A stretch of DNA of 64,000 bases from Galeruca laticollis (Eukaryota; Arthropoda; Insecta; Coleoptera; Chrysomelidae), in contig OY998176.1 in the NCBI GenBank assembly GCA_963921935.1, positions 49,315,813 through 49,379,812 of the forward strand, given 5' to 3'. Of this stretch, positions 1 to 9,429 are shown one piece after another. Under the pieces are notes generated by a model. The model did not search any database, was not told where the DNA came from, and worked only from the letters and a program-made list of their open reading frames with translations. The position numbers were made by a program, and so were the translations under genes. Numbering within the stretch: position 1 is the first letter of the stretch; each line of letters starts with the position of its first letter.

Positions 1-536
1 CCCAAAAAAATGTGTCAACTGTGGTGGTCCCCACTCAGCAGTTTATAAAGGATGTCCAAGATATAAGGAAGAATCTGCCATACAAAAAGTTAAAGTTACT
101 GACAAAGTATCATATGCTGAAGCAAAAAGAATTGTTCAAATTCGAACACCAAAACCAAACCAATCCTATGCTGCTGCGTCAATAATGAATCAACAAAAAA
201 ACGACAACCCCCTCCACCTCTGCCACAATCACTCCAGTATCAAACACTATCGACCTAACCGCCATACTACCTCAAATCATTCAATCAATTCAAGAAACAA
301 TCACTAAAATAATCAATAAACAGACATTCAAAACACCAGAAAGACCCCCTGAAAATTCTCACAGAGACAGATCAGATTCAGTCTCTACAAATATATCTAA
401 TATATCAGAACAAAGAAAACGAGATCGAAGCCAAGTAGAAACGACCTCTGAAGAAGATGATCCCCTGATCAAATCCACTCGGCGAAACAAGAAAGGTTGG
501 CCCAAGGGCGTTCCTCGTAAAAAGACCAGTGATTAA
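1..536 (+). pseudogene. LINE ORF1 (Gag-like), 3' part, frameshifted
   Basis: The reading starts outside the window. The first segment carries a zinc knuckle of the form CX2CX3HX6C (CVNCGGPHSAVYKGC) near bases 11-55, as in nucleic-acid-binding ORF1 proteins of I/Jockey-type LINEs, which package element RNA. At the run of seven A at 195-201 the frame is lost: the first frame stops near 315, while the shifted frame stays open to a TAA at 534-536 and has the Ser/Thr-rich middle and basic tail (WPKGVPRKKTSD) usual for these proteins. One missing or extra A explains it. ORF2 follows 183 bp downstream in the same orientation, so both belong to one element. The break could be a mutation, a sequencing indel or, less likely, programmed slippage. 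Confidence 0.75.
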
Positions 537-719
537 AACAACTATAAAATTGCCAAATATAATCCACTCTGTATCTGCATTGATTTATTCTCATTTTTTA
601 CTTATTCTATTTATACTATTTTTAATCTATATTATAATATATCCACATTCATATTCGAAAATCAAACTTGCAATATACTATATATAAAATTCATACGTAT
701 ATATATAAAAATATATTAA

Positions 720-3700
720 ATGTATAAACTGGATAAACTAATTCAATGGAACTGTAGAGGATGCATAAATAACTATTGCTACATAAAGCAGTTATTGCAA
801 GAACACAATCCTATGTGTCTTTCCCTTCAAGAAACGCACCTCAAACCCAATCAACCATACTCTCTTAAAGGGTATTCAGCAGTTAGACATGAAGTTACTT
901 ATGAAAATAGAGCACATGGAGGAGTTGCAATTTTTGCAAGAAAAGATGTTGTATTCTCGGAGATAAACATTATTACCGAACTACAAGCTGTTGCAATAAA
1001 AATTATCAGTCCTGTGAATATAACATTATGTAATATATACTTTCCAGACACAACTTACACAGTCGAACAAATAGACCGTATTATTGAGCAGCTTTCCTCT
1101 CCATATATAATAATGGGAGATTTCAATGCCCACAATGTACTTTGGGGCTCAATAAAAACAGATACCAAAGGTCGTATTCTGGGAAAATGGTTAGAAAGAG
1201 ATGATTTAGCTATTATTAACACAGGATCCAAAACACATTTCAACACAAAATCAAACAACTTTTCTGCAATAGATTTAACGATAGCATCCAGCGATTTATT
1301 GTCAAAACTTACTTGGAGTGTTGATGATGATCTACACAATAGCGACCATTTCCCGATATGCATCCAGCTAGGAAAACAGAGAATCATACATCCAGTACCC
1401 ATCAAATGGAATAGAGCCAAAGCTAACTGGGAAACATTTAGAAATTCATTAAGACCACCGGCACAGCCGAGTGTACAGGAAATTACAAATTGCATTATTA
1501 GAGCAGCAAACAGTAGTATCCCAAAATCAGGAGGTAAACCGATTCAAAAAGTTGTACCTTGGTGGAATGAAGAAACCAAAAATATCATTAATCTTAAAAA
1601 AGCGGCTCTAAACAATTTCAAGAAGTACCCAACCACTGAAAATTTAATAGCATTTAAAAAGACTAGGGCGATGGCTAGAAAAATAATACTTAAAAACAAA
1701 AGAGATACTTGGAATCAATACACAACAACAATTACACCAAATACCGAAATAAATACAGTATGGAAAAAAGTTAAAGCAGTGTCAGGCAATACCACTTACA
1801 ATGCAATTACCTCCTTACAAATGGAAAGTGGAATTATAACTGAAGATCCGGTGGAAATAGCGAACATAATGGCCTCTCACTTTGAAAGAATCAGCAGCAA
1901 CGAAAATTATGATGAAAACTTCCTACAAACAAAAAACAGCTCGGAAGCAAGTATAGATTTCTCAACAGACAATGATTTATACTACAATCTACCATTTACC
2001 ATGGAAGAATTAAGTGGAGCTCTTCACCAATCAAAAATCGGTGCTCCAGGTATAGATACAATTTCAAATGATATGCTCCAAAACTTGACACCAGAAACCA
2101 AAGAAATGCTTTTAAAGCTCTACAACAAACTTTGGAATGAAAATACCTACCCGGATTCCTGGAAAGAAGCTGTAATCGTTCCCATACCTAAACCTAATAA
2201 AAGTAGGTTATCGCCATCAGGATATCGCCCAATAAGTCTCACCTGCTGCTTAGGAAAACTAGTCGAGAGGATGGTAAACAACAGACTTCAAGATTATCTA
2301 GAAAATAATAATTTACTAGTTTCCTACCAAGCGAGATATAGAAAGAAAAGATCAACGATAGATCACTTAGTTTTACTGGAACACTTTATTCAAGAAGCTT
2401 TTCGAAAAAGAGAACACCTAATAGCTGTTTTCTTTGATATTAAAGACGCTTTCGACATGACGTGGCGGCATGGAATCCTGGATAAATTGTCAAAATTTGG
2501 ACTAATAGGAAAACTACCATTATTCATAAAATCGTTTCTCGATAATAGACGTTTCAAAGTTAGAGTTGCAAATGAATTTTCAACAAGTAGGACACTGCAA
2601 AACGGCGTACCGCAAGGATCAACACTTAGTTGTACTCTGTTTGCAATCGCTATAAACGAAATTTGTAGAGGCGTCGATCAAAAAATCAATAAATGTCTCT
2701 ATGTCGATGACGTTGCAATTTTTTTCAGCGGTAAAAAAGTGGGAGACATTACACGTACACTGCAACCAGCAATCAATAAGATTATTGAAAATGGAGAAAA
2801 AATTGGTTCTAAATTCTCTGAAGAAAAAACAAAATGCGTACATTTCTGTAGACTCAGAAAACCCCATTACGATCCACTCTTATATTTAAAGGACAACATC
2901 ATAACCTGCGTCGATACTATTAAATTCCTGGGTTTAGTATTTGATAAAAAATTAAACTGGCATGAACACTTAGAACTTATCAACACGAAATGTAGAAAAT
3001 CCCTTAATATACTCAAAGTCTTGGCACATACAAAATGGGGAGCTGATCCAAAAAGCCTTCTTATAATATACAAAGCTTTAATATTGTCCAAGATAGATTA
3101 TGGCAGCATTGTTTATTCCTCTGCGAGGAAGAGTCATTTGAACAGATTAAATAAAATTCAAAATTTAGGAATACGTTACTGTCTGGGAGCATTTCCGACG
3201 ACCCCTGTTCAAAGTCTTTATTGTGAATCCGGTCTAATGCCACTAGAGCAACGAAGATTAATCCTTCAAACATCATACTTCACAAGAGTTAAATTGAATA
3301 CTAAAAATCCTAATAACCAATTTTTATTCCCAAATATTAATGAATACGACAATAGAGGCATCATCACTCGCCCCCTTGCAATAAGGTATCTTGAGTACTT
3401 GAGAAGTATAGACGTTGAATTCCCTAAGATTATTGTTGATGATCAAAGTGACGAAGAATCAGCCAATAATGAAGCAGTCAGAAAAACTGATCTTATGAAT
3501 AATCTAAAAAGAAAAATTATTAACGAATGGCAAGCTATATGGGACGAAACAAATACTTTACTCCGTAGACTAGAACCGGAGGTGAAGAAGAAGTATGAAT
3601 CCACAGGGTTGAGTAGGTTAGAAACCATTAAAGCATTTAGACTTCGTACAGGACACACAAGTCTCACCCATCAACATCTTCTGAAAGGCGACCCAGCACG

Positions 3701-3881
3701 AATTTGTGATCAGTGTAATGTGATTATGTCAGTAATTCATGTTATCAATGAATGTCACACATTCAATCCGCAAAGACATCAATATGACATAAAACACCAA
3801 CTCGAAGAGAACCTGAATAACGAAAATATAAAGAACACCTTAGAATATATGAAGTGCATCAAACTATTCGACAAAATCTGA
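720..3881 (+). CDS. LINE ORF2: AP-type endonuclease plus reverse transcriptase (I/Jockey-like)
   Basis: This 1053-codon frame has no stop and is the best preserved coding sequence here. Residues 1-215 form an endonuclease/exonuclease/phosphatase domain (QWNCRG near 8, QETHL near 37, GDFNAHN near 133, SDHFPI near 208) that would nick target DNA. The reverse transcriptase follows: PISLTCCLGKLVERM, motif A FFDIKDAFD, motif B NGVPQGSTLS, motif C YVDD at 661-664. The C-terminus has RLRTGHTSLTH and a CX2C...H...C finger starting at C996. No RNase H is visible between the RT thumb and that C-terminal region, where relatives of the I clade carry one. The ATG at 720 sits directly after the AT-rich spacer behind ORF1, which supports this start. 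Whether the element is active is unknown, since its 5' end lies outside the window and ORF1 is frameshifted. Confidence 0.92.
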   Translation: MYKLDKLIQWNCRGCINNYCYIKQLLQEHNPMCLSLQETHLKPNQPYSLKGYSAVRHEVTYENRAHGGVAIFARKDVVFSEINIITELQAVAIKIISPVNITLCNIYFPDTTYTVEQIDRIIEQLSSPYIIMGDFNAHNVLWGSIKTDTKGRILGKWLERDDLAIINTGSKTHFNTKSNNFSAIDLTIASSDLLSKLTWSVDDDLHNSDHFPICIQLGKQRIIHPVPIKWNRAKANWETFRNSLRPPAQPSVQEITNCIIRAANSSIPKSGGKPIQKVVPWWNEETKNIINLKKAALNNFKKYPTTENLIAFKKTRAMARKIILKNKRDTWNQYTTTITPNTEINTVWKKVKAVSGNTTYNAITSLQMESGIITEDPVEIANIMASHFERISSNENYDENFLQTKNSSEASIDFSTDNDLYYNLPFTMEELSGALHQSKIGAPGIDTISNDMLQNLTPETKEMLLKLYNKLWNENTYPDSWKEAVIVPIPKPNKSRLSPSGYRPISLTCCLGKLVERMVNNRLQDYLENNNLLVSYQARYRKKRSTIDHLVLLEHFIQEAFRKREHLIAVFFDIKDAFDMTWRHGILDKLSKFGLIGKLPLFIKSFLDNRRFKVRVANEFSTSRTLQNGVPQGSTLSCTLFAIAINEICRGVDQKINKCLYVDDVAIFFSGKKVGDITRTLQPAINKIIENGEKIGSKFSEEKTKCVHFCRLRKPHYDPLLYLKDNIITCVDTIKFLGLVFDKKLNWHEHLELINTKCRKSLNILKVLAHTKWGADPKSLLIIYKALILSKIDYGSIVYSSARKSHLNRLNKIQNLGIRYCLGAFPTTPVQSLYCESGLMPLEQRRLILQTSYFTRVKLNTKNPNNQFLFPNINEYDNRGIITRPLAIRYLEYLRSIDVEFPKIIVDDQSDEESANNEAVRKTDLMNNLKRKIINEWQAIWDETNTLLRRLEPEVKKKYESTGLSRLETIKAFRLRTGHTSLTHQHLLKGDPARICDQCNVIMSVIHVINECHTFNPQRHQYDIKHQLEENLNNENIKNTLEYMKCIKLFDKI

Positions 3882-4068
3882 AAATATAAATGTAGTAACA
3901 TATATAAAATGTAGTAACAAGAGCTAATGATCAAGAGCTAATGACCCCAGTAGTCGATGCTCCTTATGGGTGGGTTTTTAGTGAGGTACAAATCCCACAC
4001 TGTTTGGCAACCTACAACTTTTACGCCAAGCGCCTTTAGAAGGTTTTCCCACCCATTAAAAAAAAAAT
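3882..4068 (+). other. LINE 3' UTR with hairpin and A-rich tail
   Basis: The stretch after the ORF2 stop ends in a run of ten A near 4059-4068. It contains a perfect 9-bp inverted repeat, ATGGGTGGG at 3966-3974 and CCCACCCAT at 4048-4056, enclosing 73 bases, so the RNA could fold just before the tail. LINE 3' ends are recognised by their own RT, and a hairpin here is a plausible recognition structure; that role is inferred. Confidence 0.6.
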
Positions 4069-4122
4069 AATTATAATATTAAAACAATGCCTTTAATAAC
4101 AACAATAATTATAATCAAAGAT

Positions 4123-4147
4123 ATAATAATAATAATAATAATAATAA
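4123..4147. repeat. (TAA)n microsatellite
   Basis: A run of ATA/TAA triplets, read as Asn codons in the neighbouring Gag tail, so it may have grown from an Asn-rich coding stretch. Confidence 0.85.
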
Positions 4148-4529
4148 CATGAATAGAGACAACAGAAATGACAGGTAATATAGAGAAAATAGAAGAAGAA
4201 ACTTTGATTGTAATATGCCAAGAAGAAATGATGGAACAAAAAGAGTAAATTACCAGAGAATTGAAAGCATTACCAGAAGAAGCAGATCAGAAGAAAGACA
4301 AGAAACAAATAACGATATGAATGAAACAAAAATCAATACAATCCAAATACATAAATAGAGTACAGAACAGATGAAATTAATGACAGTCAAAATTTTTAAT
4401 AATGCACACATCAAATAAACAAAATCTATTCAAATATACCTATGAAAATCAAACTGAACCTATAGAATTAAACGAAATAGGAATAGTGGTTTAATTATAA
4501 TAAATAGTTTAGTAAACAATATAGAATCA

Positions 4530-4700
4530 AAATGATTAATAGATAATGGATCAGAAGCATCTGTAATAAATGAAAATTTCGCTGATAAACTGAATATTCC
4601 TGAGAATAATATAATAAAAATTCCAAAAATAATTTAATTGGTGCTAATTGTAAAAAGTTATGTGAAATAAATAAATCAATAAACATAGATGTCAATATTG
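4530..4700 (+). pseudogene. Ty3/gypsy aspartic protease remnant
   Basis: After a TGA the frame reads LIDNGSEASVINENFADKLN, matching the retropepsin active-site region in which a D-T/S-G triad is followed by a small hydrophobic stretch. Here the triad is D-N-G, so the usual Thr/Ser is replaced. The frame breaks about 35 residues later. The family's protease matures the Gag-Pol polyprotein; this copy would not work. It lies between the Gag tail and the RT, the expected place. Confidence 0.6.
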
Positions 4701-4881
4701 AACGTGAAGAAATTAATTTACAAGTAATAATTGCTCCAAATATAGAATATAATGATAATAAAGAAGAAGGAATAGAAATGGAAATAGATTGTCCAGAAGA
4801 CAGGAAAGAATAAAAATGTTGATGAAGATGAATAGATATATCAATTTATTTTCAAAGGAAAATTGAATTGCAAAAGTCTAT

Positions 4882-5517
4882 GTATATAAAATAGAAGTAT
4901 ATGAAAATATTACAAAGTTTAAAGCTAAAACATATCCTATTCCATACAAACATAAAGATCCAGTGAGAAAATATATACTAGAATTAATAGAAAGTAAAAT
5001 AATTGAAAACAGTGATTCAGAGTTCATAAATCCTATTGTTGTGGTAGTTAAAAAAAATGGAGAATTAAGATTATGTTTAGATGCAAGAAGAATAAATATA
5101 TTTTCAAAACCTCAATATGAGGCACCTATGTCTGTTGAAGCTATTTTGGAACGATTCACAAACACATCAATCTTTTCAAAATTGTATCTTAAACACAGTT
5201 TTTGGCTAATACCTCTACATGAGGATTGTCGAGACTATACAGTATTCTCTATAGATGAAGAAAATTATAGATTGTGTGTTGTGCCATTTGGTGTACAAAG
5301 TGCATGTAGTTCATTAGTAAGGGCACTAAATAAAATTTTGAACAAAAATGAATCCTTTGTTCTTCATTATGTAGATGACATTTTGATTTATTCAAAAAAC
5401 AAAGACGAACACCATCAACATCTTGAAACTATACTAAGGGAACTTGACTCGGCAGGCCTAAAATTAAATAGCGAAAAATGTGAATATTATAAGGAAGAGA
5501 TTTGTGATATAAAATAA
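4882..5517 (+). pseudogene. Ty3/gypsy reverse transcriptase domain
   Basis: The frame reads through the fingers and palm of a Ty3/gypsy RT: FINPIVVVVKKNGELRLCLD, the motif-A-like LYLKHSFWLIPLHED, VVPFGVQSACSS and motif C LHYVDDILIYS (about 5368-5400). Motif A normally has a catalytic Asp in a D-L-K/T-S context; here it reads Y-L-K-H, so the first catalytic Asp is lost. It ends at a TAA at 5515-5517. Homology starts upstream of the first Met at 4963, so that Met is internal and not the true start. Confidence 0.85.
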
Positions 5518-6170
5518 GTCAAAATGTTACACAATTAGACTTTGAAAGAATAAAAATCTTACAAGAAGATGCAAGACCTAAGAATCTAAAAATATTGAGA
5601 GGATTCTTGGGATGCTCAATTATTATAAATTCCTAAATTAAGTGAAAGAGAAATACCTTAAATTGAACTTTTAAAGAAAAAGGTAAAATGGAATTGGAAT
5701 AAATAAAGAGAAAAGGCATTTCAAGATATTACGGCGCAATTTATAAACAGTTTAAAAATGTATCATCCGAGGTATGATATTCCTTTTATATTGAGGACTG
5801 ATGCTTCTATTAATAGATTAGCAAGAGTATTAGTACAAAAACTGGACGGAGAAGAAGTTCCAATATGTTTTGTATCACAAACAACAAAGAAAAGTGAAAA
5901 GAACTATAGTGCTAGTGAATTAGAACTAGCCAGTATAATTTTTGCAATGAAGATACTTAGATTTTATTTACTGGGAAACCATTTTACGATAGAAAGTGAT
6001 AATCAGGCTTTAAACTCTATTCTCAATAATAAATATGGAAATAATAGAATACATAGGTGGGCGAGTATGATTATTCAATAAAATATATATCTGGAAAATC
6101 AAATGTAGTGCCAGACTTCATTACTCGGATGGAAGACAGATCTAGAAATGTAGGTAGGCAGAATTAAATA
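5518..6170 (+). pseudogene. Ty3/gypsy RT connection and RNase H
   Basis: The connection region (RIKILQEDARPKNLKILRGF) is broken by stops. From 5758 to 6081 an open stretch encodes RNase H: FILRTDASINRLARVLVQ, then FVSQTTKKSEKNYSASELE (the Glu is a metal ligand in the family), FTIESDNQAL with the next Asp, and IHRWASMIIQ. A frameshift near 6070 is followed by the usual end, YISGKSNVVPDFITR. It degrades the RNA strand during reverse transcription in active relatives. First Asp, Glu and second Asp are all still visible; the frame is not. Confidence 0.8.
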
Positions 6171-6299
6171 GGTATAAATACATTAAAGGAAGAAGACAAT
6201 TTATTTTCAATAAAAAGAATCTTAGAAAATCAGGAAAATCTACCAAAAAATGAAAGGAATAGACCATAACAAGAAAATAACATCTATTATAAAAAAGTG

Positions 6300-6993
6300 A
6301 ATGAAACAGATCAATATTTACAAAAGAATTAACTAAAGAAATTTGGTTGCAAGAATTACATATCAGATAGGGACACATAGGAAGTCGAAAAACTTGGTTA
6401 GTTTTTAGAGAAAACTATATCGCTAAAGGAGATTGAGCTATCACTAAAGATATAATAAAAATTTGTCCAGTTTGTCAAATGACAAAAGAAAAATATGCTT
6501 AATCAAAATATGCCAAAAACAATAATAGTAAATAAACCATTAGAAATAATAGCAATAGATTTTATGTCAAATTACTTACCTTAATAATAAGAGAATTCAA
6601 AATTGGCTAAAAAAATCTAATATTATTCCTATATACACCAGTGTGAGACATCCTTGTGCAAATTCATCGAAAAGGTATATCAGAGAGATTATTAAATATC
6701 TTCGAATACTAACAAATAATCACCATCAAGGATGGGAACAACAACTTACAATGATCAAAAAAATTTTAAATGGAATTCCAAATACTGTAACGGAGATTTC
6801 ACCAATAGTTCGAATGAAACAGGTGATGCCAAATCGACCATGAGAATATAAATTAATACAACATTATGAAGAATTGATAGAGAAGGTCAATATAAAATTG
6901 AAAAAAGAAATGGAGACAAATTTGTACAAAGGAAATTAAGAGATACTAAGGAACAAATAACGTTAAAAAAAGGTGAATTAGTTATTGTCAAGG
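6300..6993 (+). pseudogene. Ty3/gypsy integrase: zinc-binding domain and catalytic core
   Basis: The N-terminal HHCC zinc domain is visible as WLQELHIR-stop-GHIGSRKTW followed by ICPVCQMTKEK (about 6340-6490), with a stop inside. The start of the core is seen near 6555 (IDFMSNYLP). From 6643 to 6843 the second half of the core reads HPCANSSKRYIREIIKYLRI and HHQGWEQQLTMIKKILNGIP. Much of the core between is missing or unreadable. A C-terminal piece ends in LKKGELVIVKV at 6990, where the solo LTR begins; the domain resumes at 8014. Integrase joins the cDNA to host DNA; this copy is dead. Confidence 0.75.
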
Positions 6994-8009
6994 TGTAATC
7001 GTTTTGCTCCAGCATCAATTTGTAATTCTTCTGCTCGGGCGTCGATTTGTAATTGCCGTGGGTTGTCAGAGGGTAGAAATAAAAAAGGGCTTGATGGTTA
7101 GATGTGTTTATTTAAAAGTAAGATGTTACCTGTTAAACTAAAAATTTGATAAAAAATATTTACAACTTAAAACTAACTCTATATACAGTTATTATATGTA
7201 CATATGTTGGCCCTGTGGGGCTTCCCTGGGGGTGGTCGCCTGGTCGGGTTGTCTACAGATCTCCTCTTATTATACGGCTTGTCGTAGTAAATGGTCTGGA
7301 TCGGTCGTACCTCGTCCCTTTGACTTTACGGCAAAGATTTATTGATGAATCAGTACTATTATATAAACTTATTCAATTTCATCGACCTGGGATACTCGTT
7401 TTACCCCCTCGTTCAGGTTGCCTAAGATAAACGGGGTGTATTCGGTACCAGACCCGCGTTCAGCACACAGCATGATCTCGGTGAGGTGGGAATTCGCTTT
7501 AGTCTCGGGCTCAACATGCTCCGGGATTTCAGCTAGACGGGAAGGCTTCTGTCCTGCGCTCAACACGCTCCAGGACTTAACTATGACGGTTGGCTTCCGT
7601 TCTGGGCTCAGCACGCTCTAAAGTTTGGGCCGAAAGATGAGGTTTGCTAGTGTCGAACCCTGGGTTCAACACACTCCAAGGGGTCGACGACAAGCCGGGT
7701 GTTAATTACGATCCCAGGCTCACGCTCCAGGATATAGTAAATTAACTCTGTTATTCACCGATGAAGCTTTCCTATCACTTCTAGGCGCAAGGACTGAGCT
7801 GCTAGGTGTTTTGAGATGATTCGGTGTTAATAATATCGGTCGAGCTGTTAGCGAAATGGCGAAAGTGTTACCCTCTAAGTAGTTGGTGTCCAACTTCGTC
7901 TACTGTTATAATTTGGTTTGGTAGTGTTTTGTATTCCAGGCCCCGATGTTTTGTTTTTAATTATATATGGAGGGTGTTAACTTATATTTTAGACGACAGT
8001 GTCGTTACA
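6994..8009 (-). mobile_element. Solo LTR (1016 bp) inside the integrase
   Basis: The segment starts TGTAA and ends TTACA, the short inverted TG...CA ends of an LTR, and is flanked by a 4-bp direct repeat AAGG (6990-6993 and 8010-8013), a size typical of Ty3/gypsy integration. It sits between two pieces of one integrase. No coding capacity or partner LTR is seen, so this is a solo LTR left by recombination. Read on the minus strand it begins TGTAACGAC and ends GATTACA, like the other LTR family here (TGTTACGAA...CATTACA), and has AATAAA close to that end; this favours minus orientation, moderately. It is richer in G+C than its surroundings. Confidence 0.85.
7440..7735. repeat. Diverged GC-rich tandem repeat, unit about 50-60 bp
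   Basis: The motif GGGCTCAACACGCTCCAGG or close variants recurs about five times (near 7450, 7506, 7558, 7606, 7670 and 7718) inside the solo LTR, each followed by about 35-40 bp of looser similarity. It looks like an array of promoter or enhancer-like units of the LTR, but no function can be shown. Confidence 0.6.
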
Positions 8010-8013
8010 AAGG

Positions 8014-8188
8014 CATTAATGATAATAGGAAGGAAAATAAATGTTCAAAATTACAATTACCATTTGAAGGTAAATATATGATTGGTCAATACGAACGGAG
8101 TCAATAGCTATGTTTTAAAAATCGTACTAGTGAAAGAATAAGAGGAATATTTCATATCAGTCAATTATATAAATTTTATTCTGAATAA
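8014..8188 (+). pseudogene. Ty3/gypsy integrase C-terminal piece, separated by the solo LTR
   Basis: From about 8038 the frame reads CSKLQLPFEGKYMIGQYERS and then IRGIFHISQLYKFYSE, matching the GPY/F-type C-terminal domain of Ty3/gypsy integrases. It continues the domain interrupted at 6993, although a shift of frame and a stop lie within it. The continuity across the two AAGG copies is the main proof that 6994-8009 is a later insertion. Confidence 0.75.
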
Positions 8189-8606
8189 ATATAGCGTTTA
8201 TATGACATAATATATGAGATGATAGTTATAAATAACAACTATCGTTAAATAATAATAACGAATTGTGAATAAATAATAATTTTATAAACAATACTGATAA
8301 ATAAATTGATTATGGGGAAGGTAAAATATTGTAAATAGGTGATAAATATGTAGTAAAACTATTGACAAATAAGTATTGATGATTATATGATAAATAGAAT
8401 AAACAATAATAAGGAATTTAAAATAATATATAACGAAGTATTGAATGAGCATTATTATAATACTTGTGCAAGTTGATTTCTTATATTGTAAATAATTAGA
8501 ATGGTAATAGATATGCAGTTATAAGTAATAAATAGGGAAAATTTGGTTTTCCTATCTCTTTCAAAATCAAATAAATAAGAAAACAAATTTGAGGCAACTT
8601 ATTATG
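8189..8606. other. AT-rich sequence, no gene seen
   Basis: Very AT-rich, with many short ATAAATA-like words. It may be the remains of the 3' untranslated end or LTR of the Ty3/gypsy element to its left, but no boundary can be set. Confidence 0.4.
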
Positions 8607-8610
8607 ATAT

Positions 8611-9079
8611 GGTCACGAAATAGCACACTGCCTGAGCCATGTATGAAAGTTAAAAATTTTGCGAATGCGCATGGATTTCTTCGAACTGTACCATTATTTC
8701 TTGTGACTATTCTTATCTAGACATTTCCATTGAGGTCCATTGTTTTTGTGACCAGTCTTATCTAGACAATTCCAGGAAGGCGATTGTTTTTGTGTAGGCC
8801 GCAATCTAGAATTATTCAGAAAAAGGGGCACTCAATATATAAGAGAGGCTACGTACCATCGGAGTCAGTTTATAATTTGATCTCGTGAGATAAACAGTGA
8901 ACAAGTAAATATATAAAATTAAGTCTAAGTAAATAAACAGTAGTGTTTATATAAATTAGTGTAAGTGAATATACTGTGTATCTAATAGAAATTAGTGAAT
9001 AGTTTAGTGAATAAATAAATTAAGTGAGTATAAATTGATCACACCCGTCGTAATAAAAAAAAATAAGAAAAACATTACA
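8611..9079 (+). mobile_element. Solo LTR (469 bp) of the SAP-Gag Ty3/gypsy family
   Basis: This stretch matches, in the opposite orientation, the LTR at 15936-16413 along its whole length: shared words include ACGAAATAGCACACTG-like starts, two TCTTATCTAGA motifs, GGCGATTGTTTTTGTGTA, and the end CATTACA. Copies of ATAT flank it (8607-8610 and 9080-9083), a 4-bp target duplication if its first base has changed from T to G. No internal region is attached, so it is a solo LTR. A polyadenylation signal AATAAA lies at 9052-9057. Confidence 0.85.
8836..8870 (+). promoter_or_regulatory. LTR promoter: TATA box and arthropod initiator
   Basis: TATATAAG at 8836-8843 is followed by TCAGTT at 8865-8870. 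The A of TCAGTT lies about 31 bp after the first T of the TATA box, the normal spacing for RNA polymerase II, and TCAGT is the arthropod initiator consensus. It would start transcription of the retrotransposon RNA at the U3/R border. The minus-strand relative has a poorer TATA region and a TCAGATT initiator. Confidence 0.65.
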
Positions 9080-9083
9080 ATAT

Positions 9084-9425
9084 AACCCATCCAGCAAATA
9101 TAATAAACACCTTTAATCTATGTAAGTACAAGTTATGGGGTTATGGTCAATAAAACATTAAAAATCTTTTATTTTTTCAGCCAGCGTTTCGACCTTTATT
9201 GGGTAATCTTCGGGGCGTCTACAAGAAACATAGAAAGAATGTATTTTTTGTGTGATACACTAAACACAAAAGCCATAAAATATGTTGAAATCGAATAAGA
9301 ATTAGTACAATAGCATGATAGGCACGATACCAGAAACGAAGCTGTTAACATTATAACCAACTTCACAACAAAACAAAATTTATTTAGTATCAACTAAAGT
9401 AATAAAGATATTTATTCTCAAAGCT
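9084..9425. other. Short repeat-derived stretch, PLE-like end motif
   Basis: No gene. Around 9180-9222 the minus strand reads CGAAGATTACCCAATAAAGG followed by TCGAAACGCTGGC, an arrangement (short hairpin then CGAAAC) often seen at ends of Penelope-like elements. The decayed PLE follows from 9430, so this may be its 5' terminal repeat in inverted orientation. Confidence 0.4.
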
Positions 9426-9429
9426 ATAA

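Larger units (their letters stand above)
4069..8188 (+). mobile_element. Decayed Ty3/gypsy retrotransposon, internal region
   Basis: Gag tail, protease, RT, RNase H and integrase remnants occur in the order Gag-PR-RT-RH-INT on the plus strand, which defines a Ty3/gypsy element. The region is very AT-rich and has many stops and frameshifts. The Gag tail (about 4140-4370) is rich in Asn and Arg. A later insertion (6994-8009) splits the integrase. No LTRs of this element are recognisable on either side, so its boundaries are approximate. Confidence 0.85.

Noticed and set aside
7146..7621. Several short frames on both strands
   Set aside because: They lie inside the solo LTR and its tandem repeats, and share no protein family.
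4882..8188. Endogenous retrovirus with envelope gene
   Set aside because: No envelope-like frame follows the integrase; the order and content fit an ordinary Ty3/gypsy element.
9084..9425. Hammerhead ribozyme on the minus strand near 9180-9222
   Set aside because: A short hairpin and CGAAAC are present, but the CUGANGA box is incomplete (CCGAAGA), so I do not call a ribozyme.
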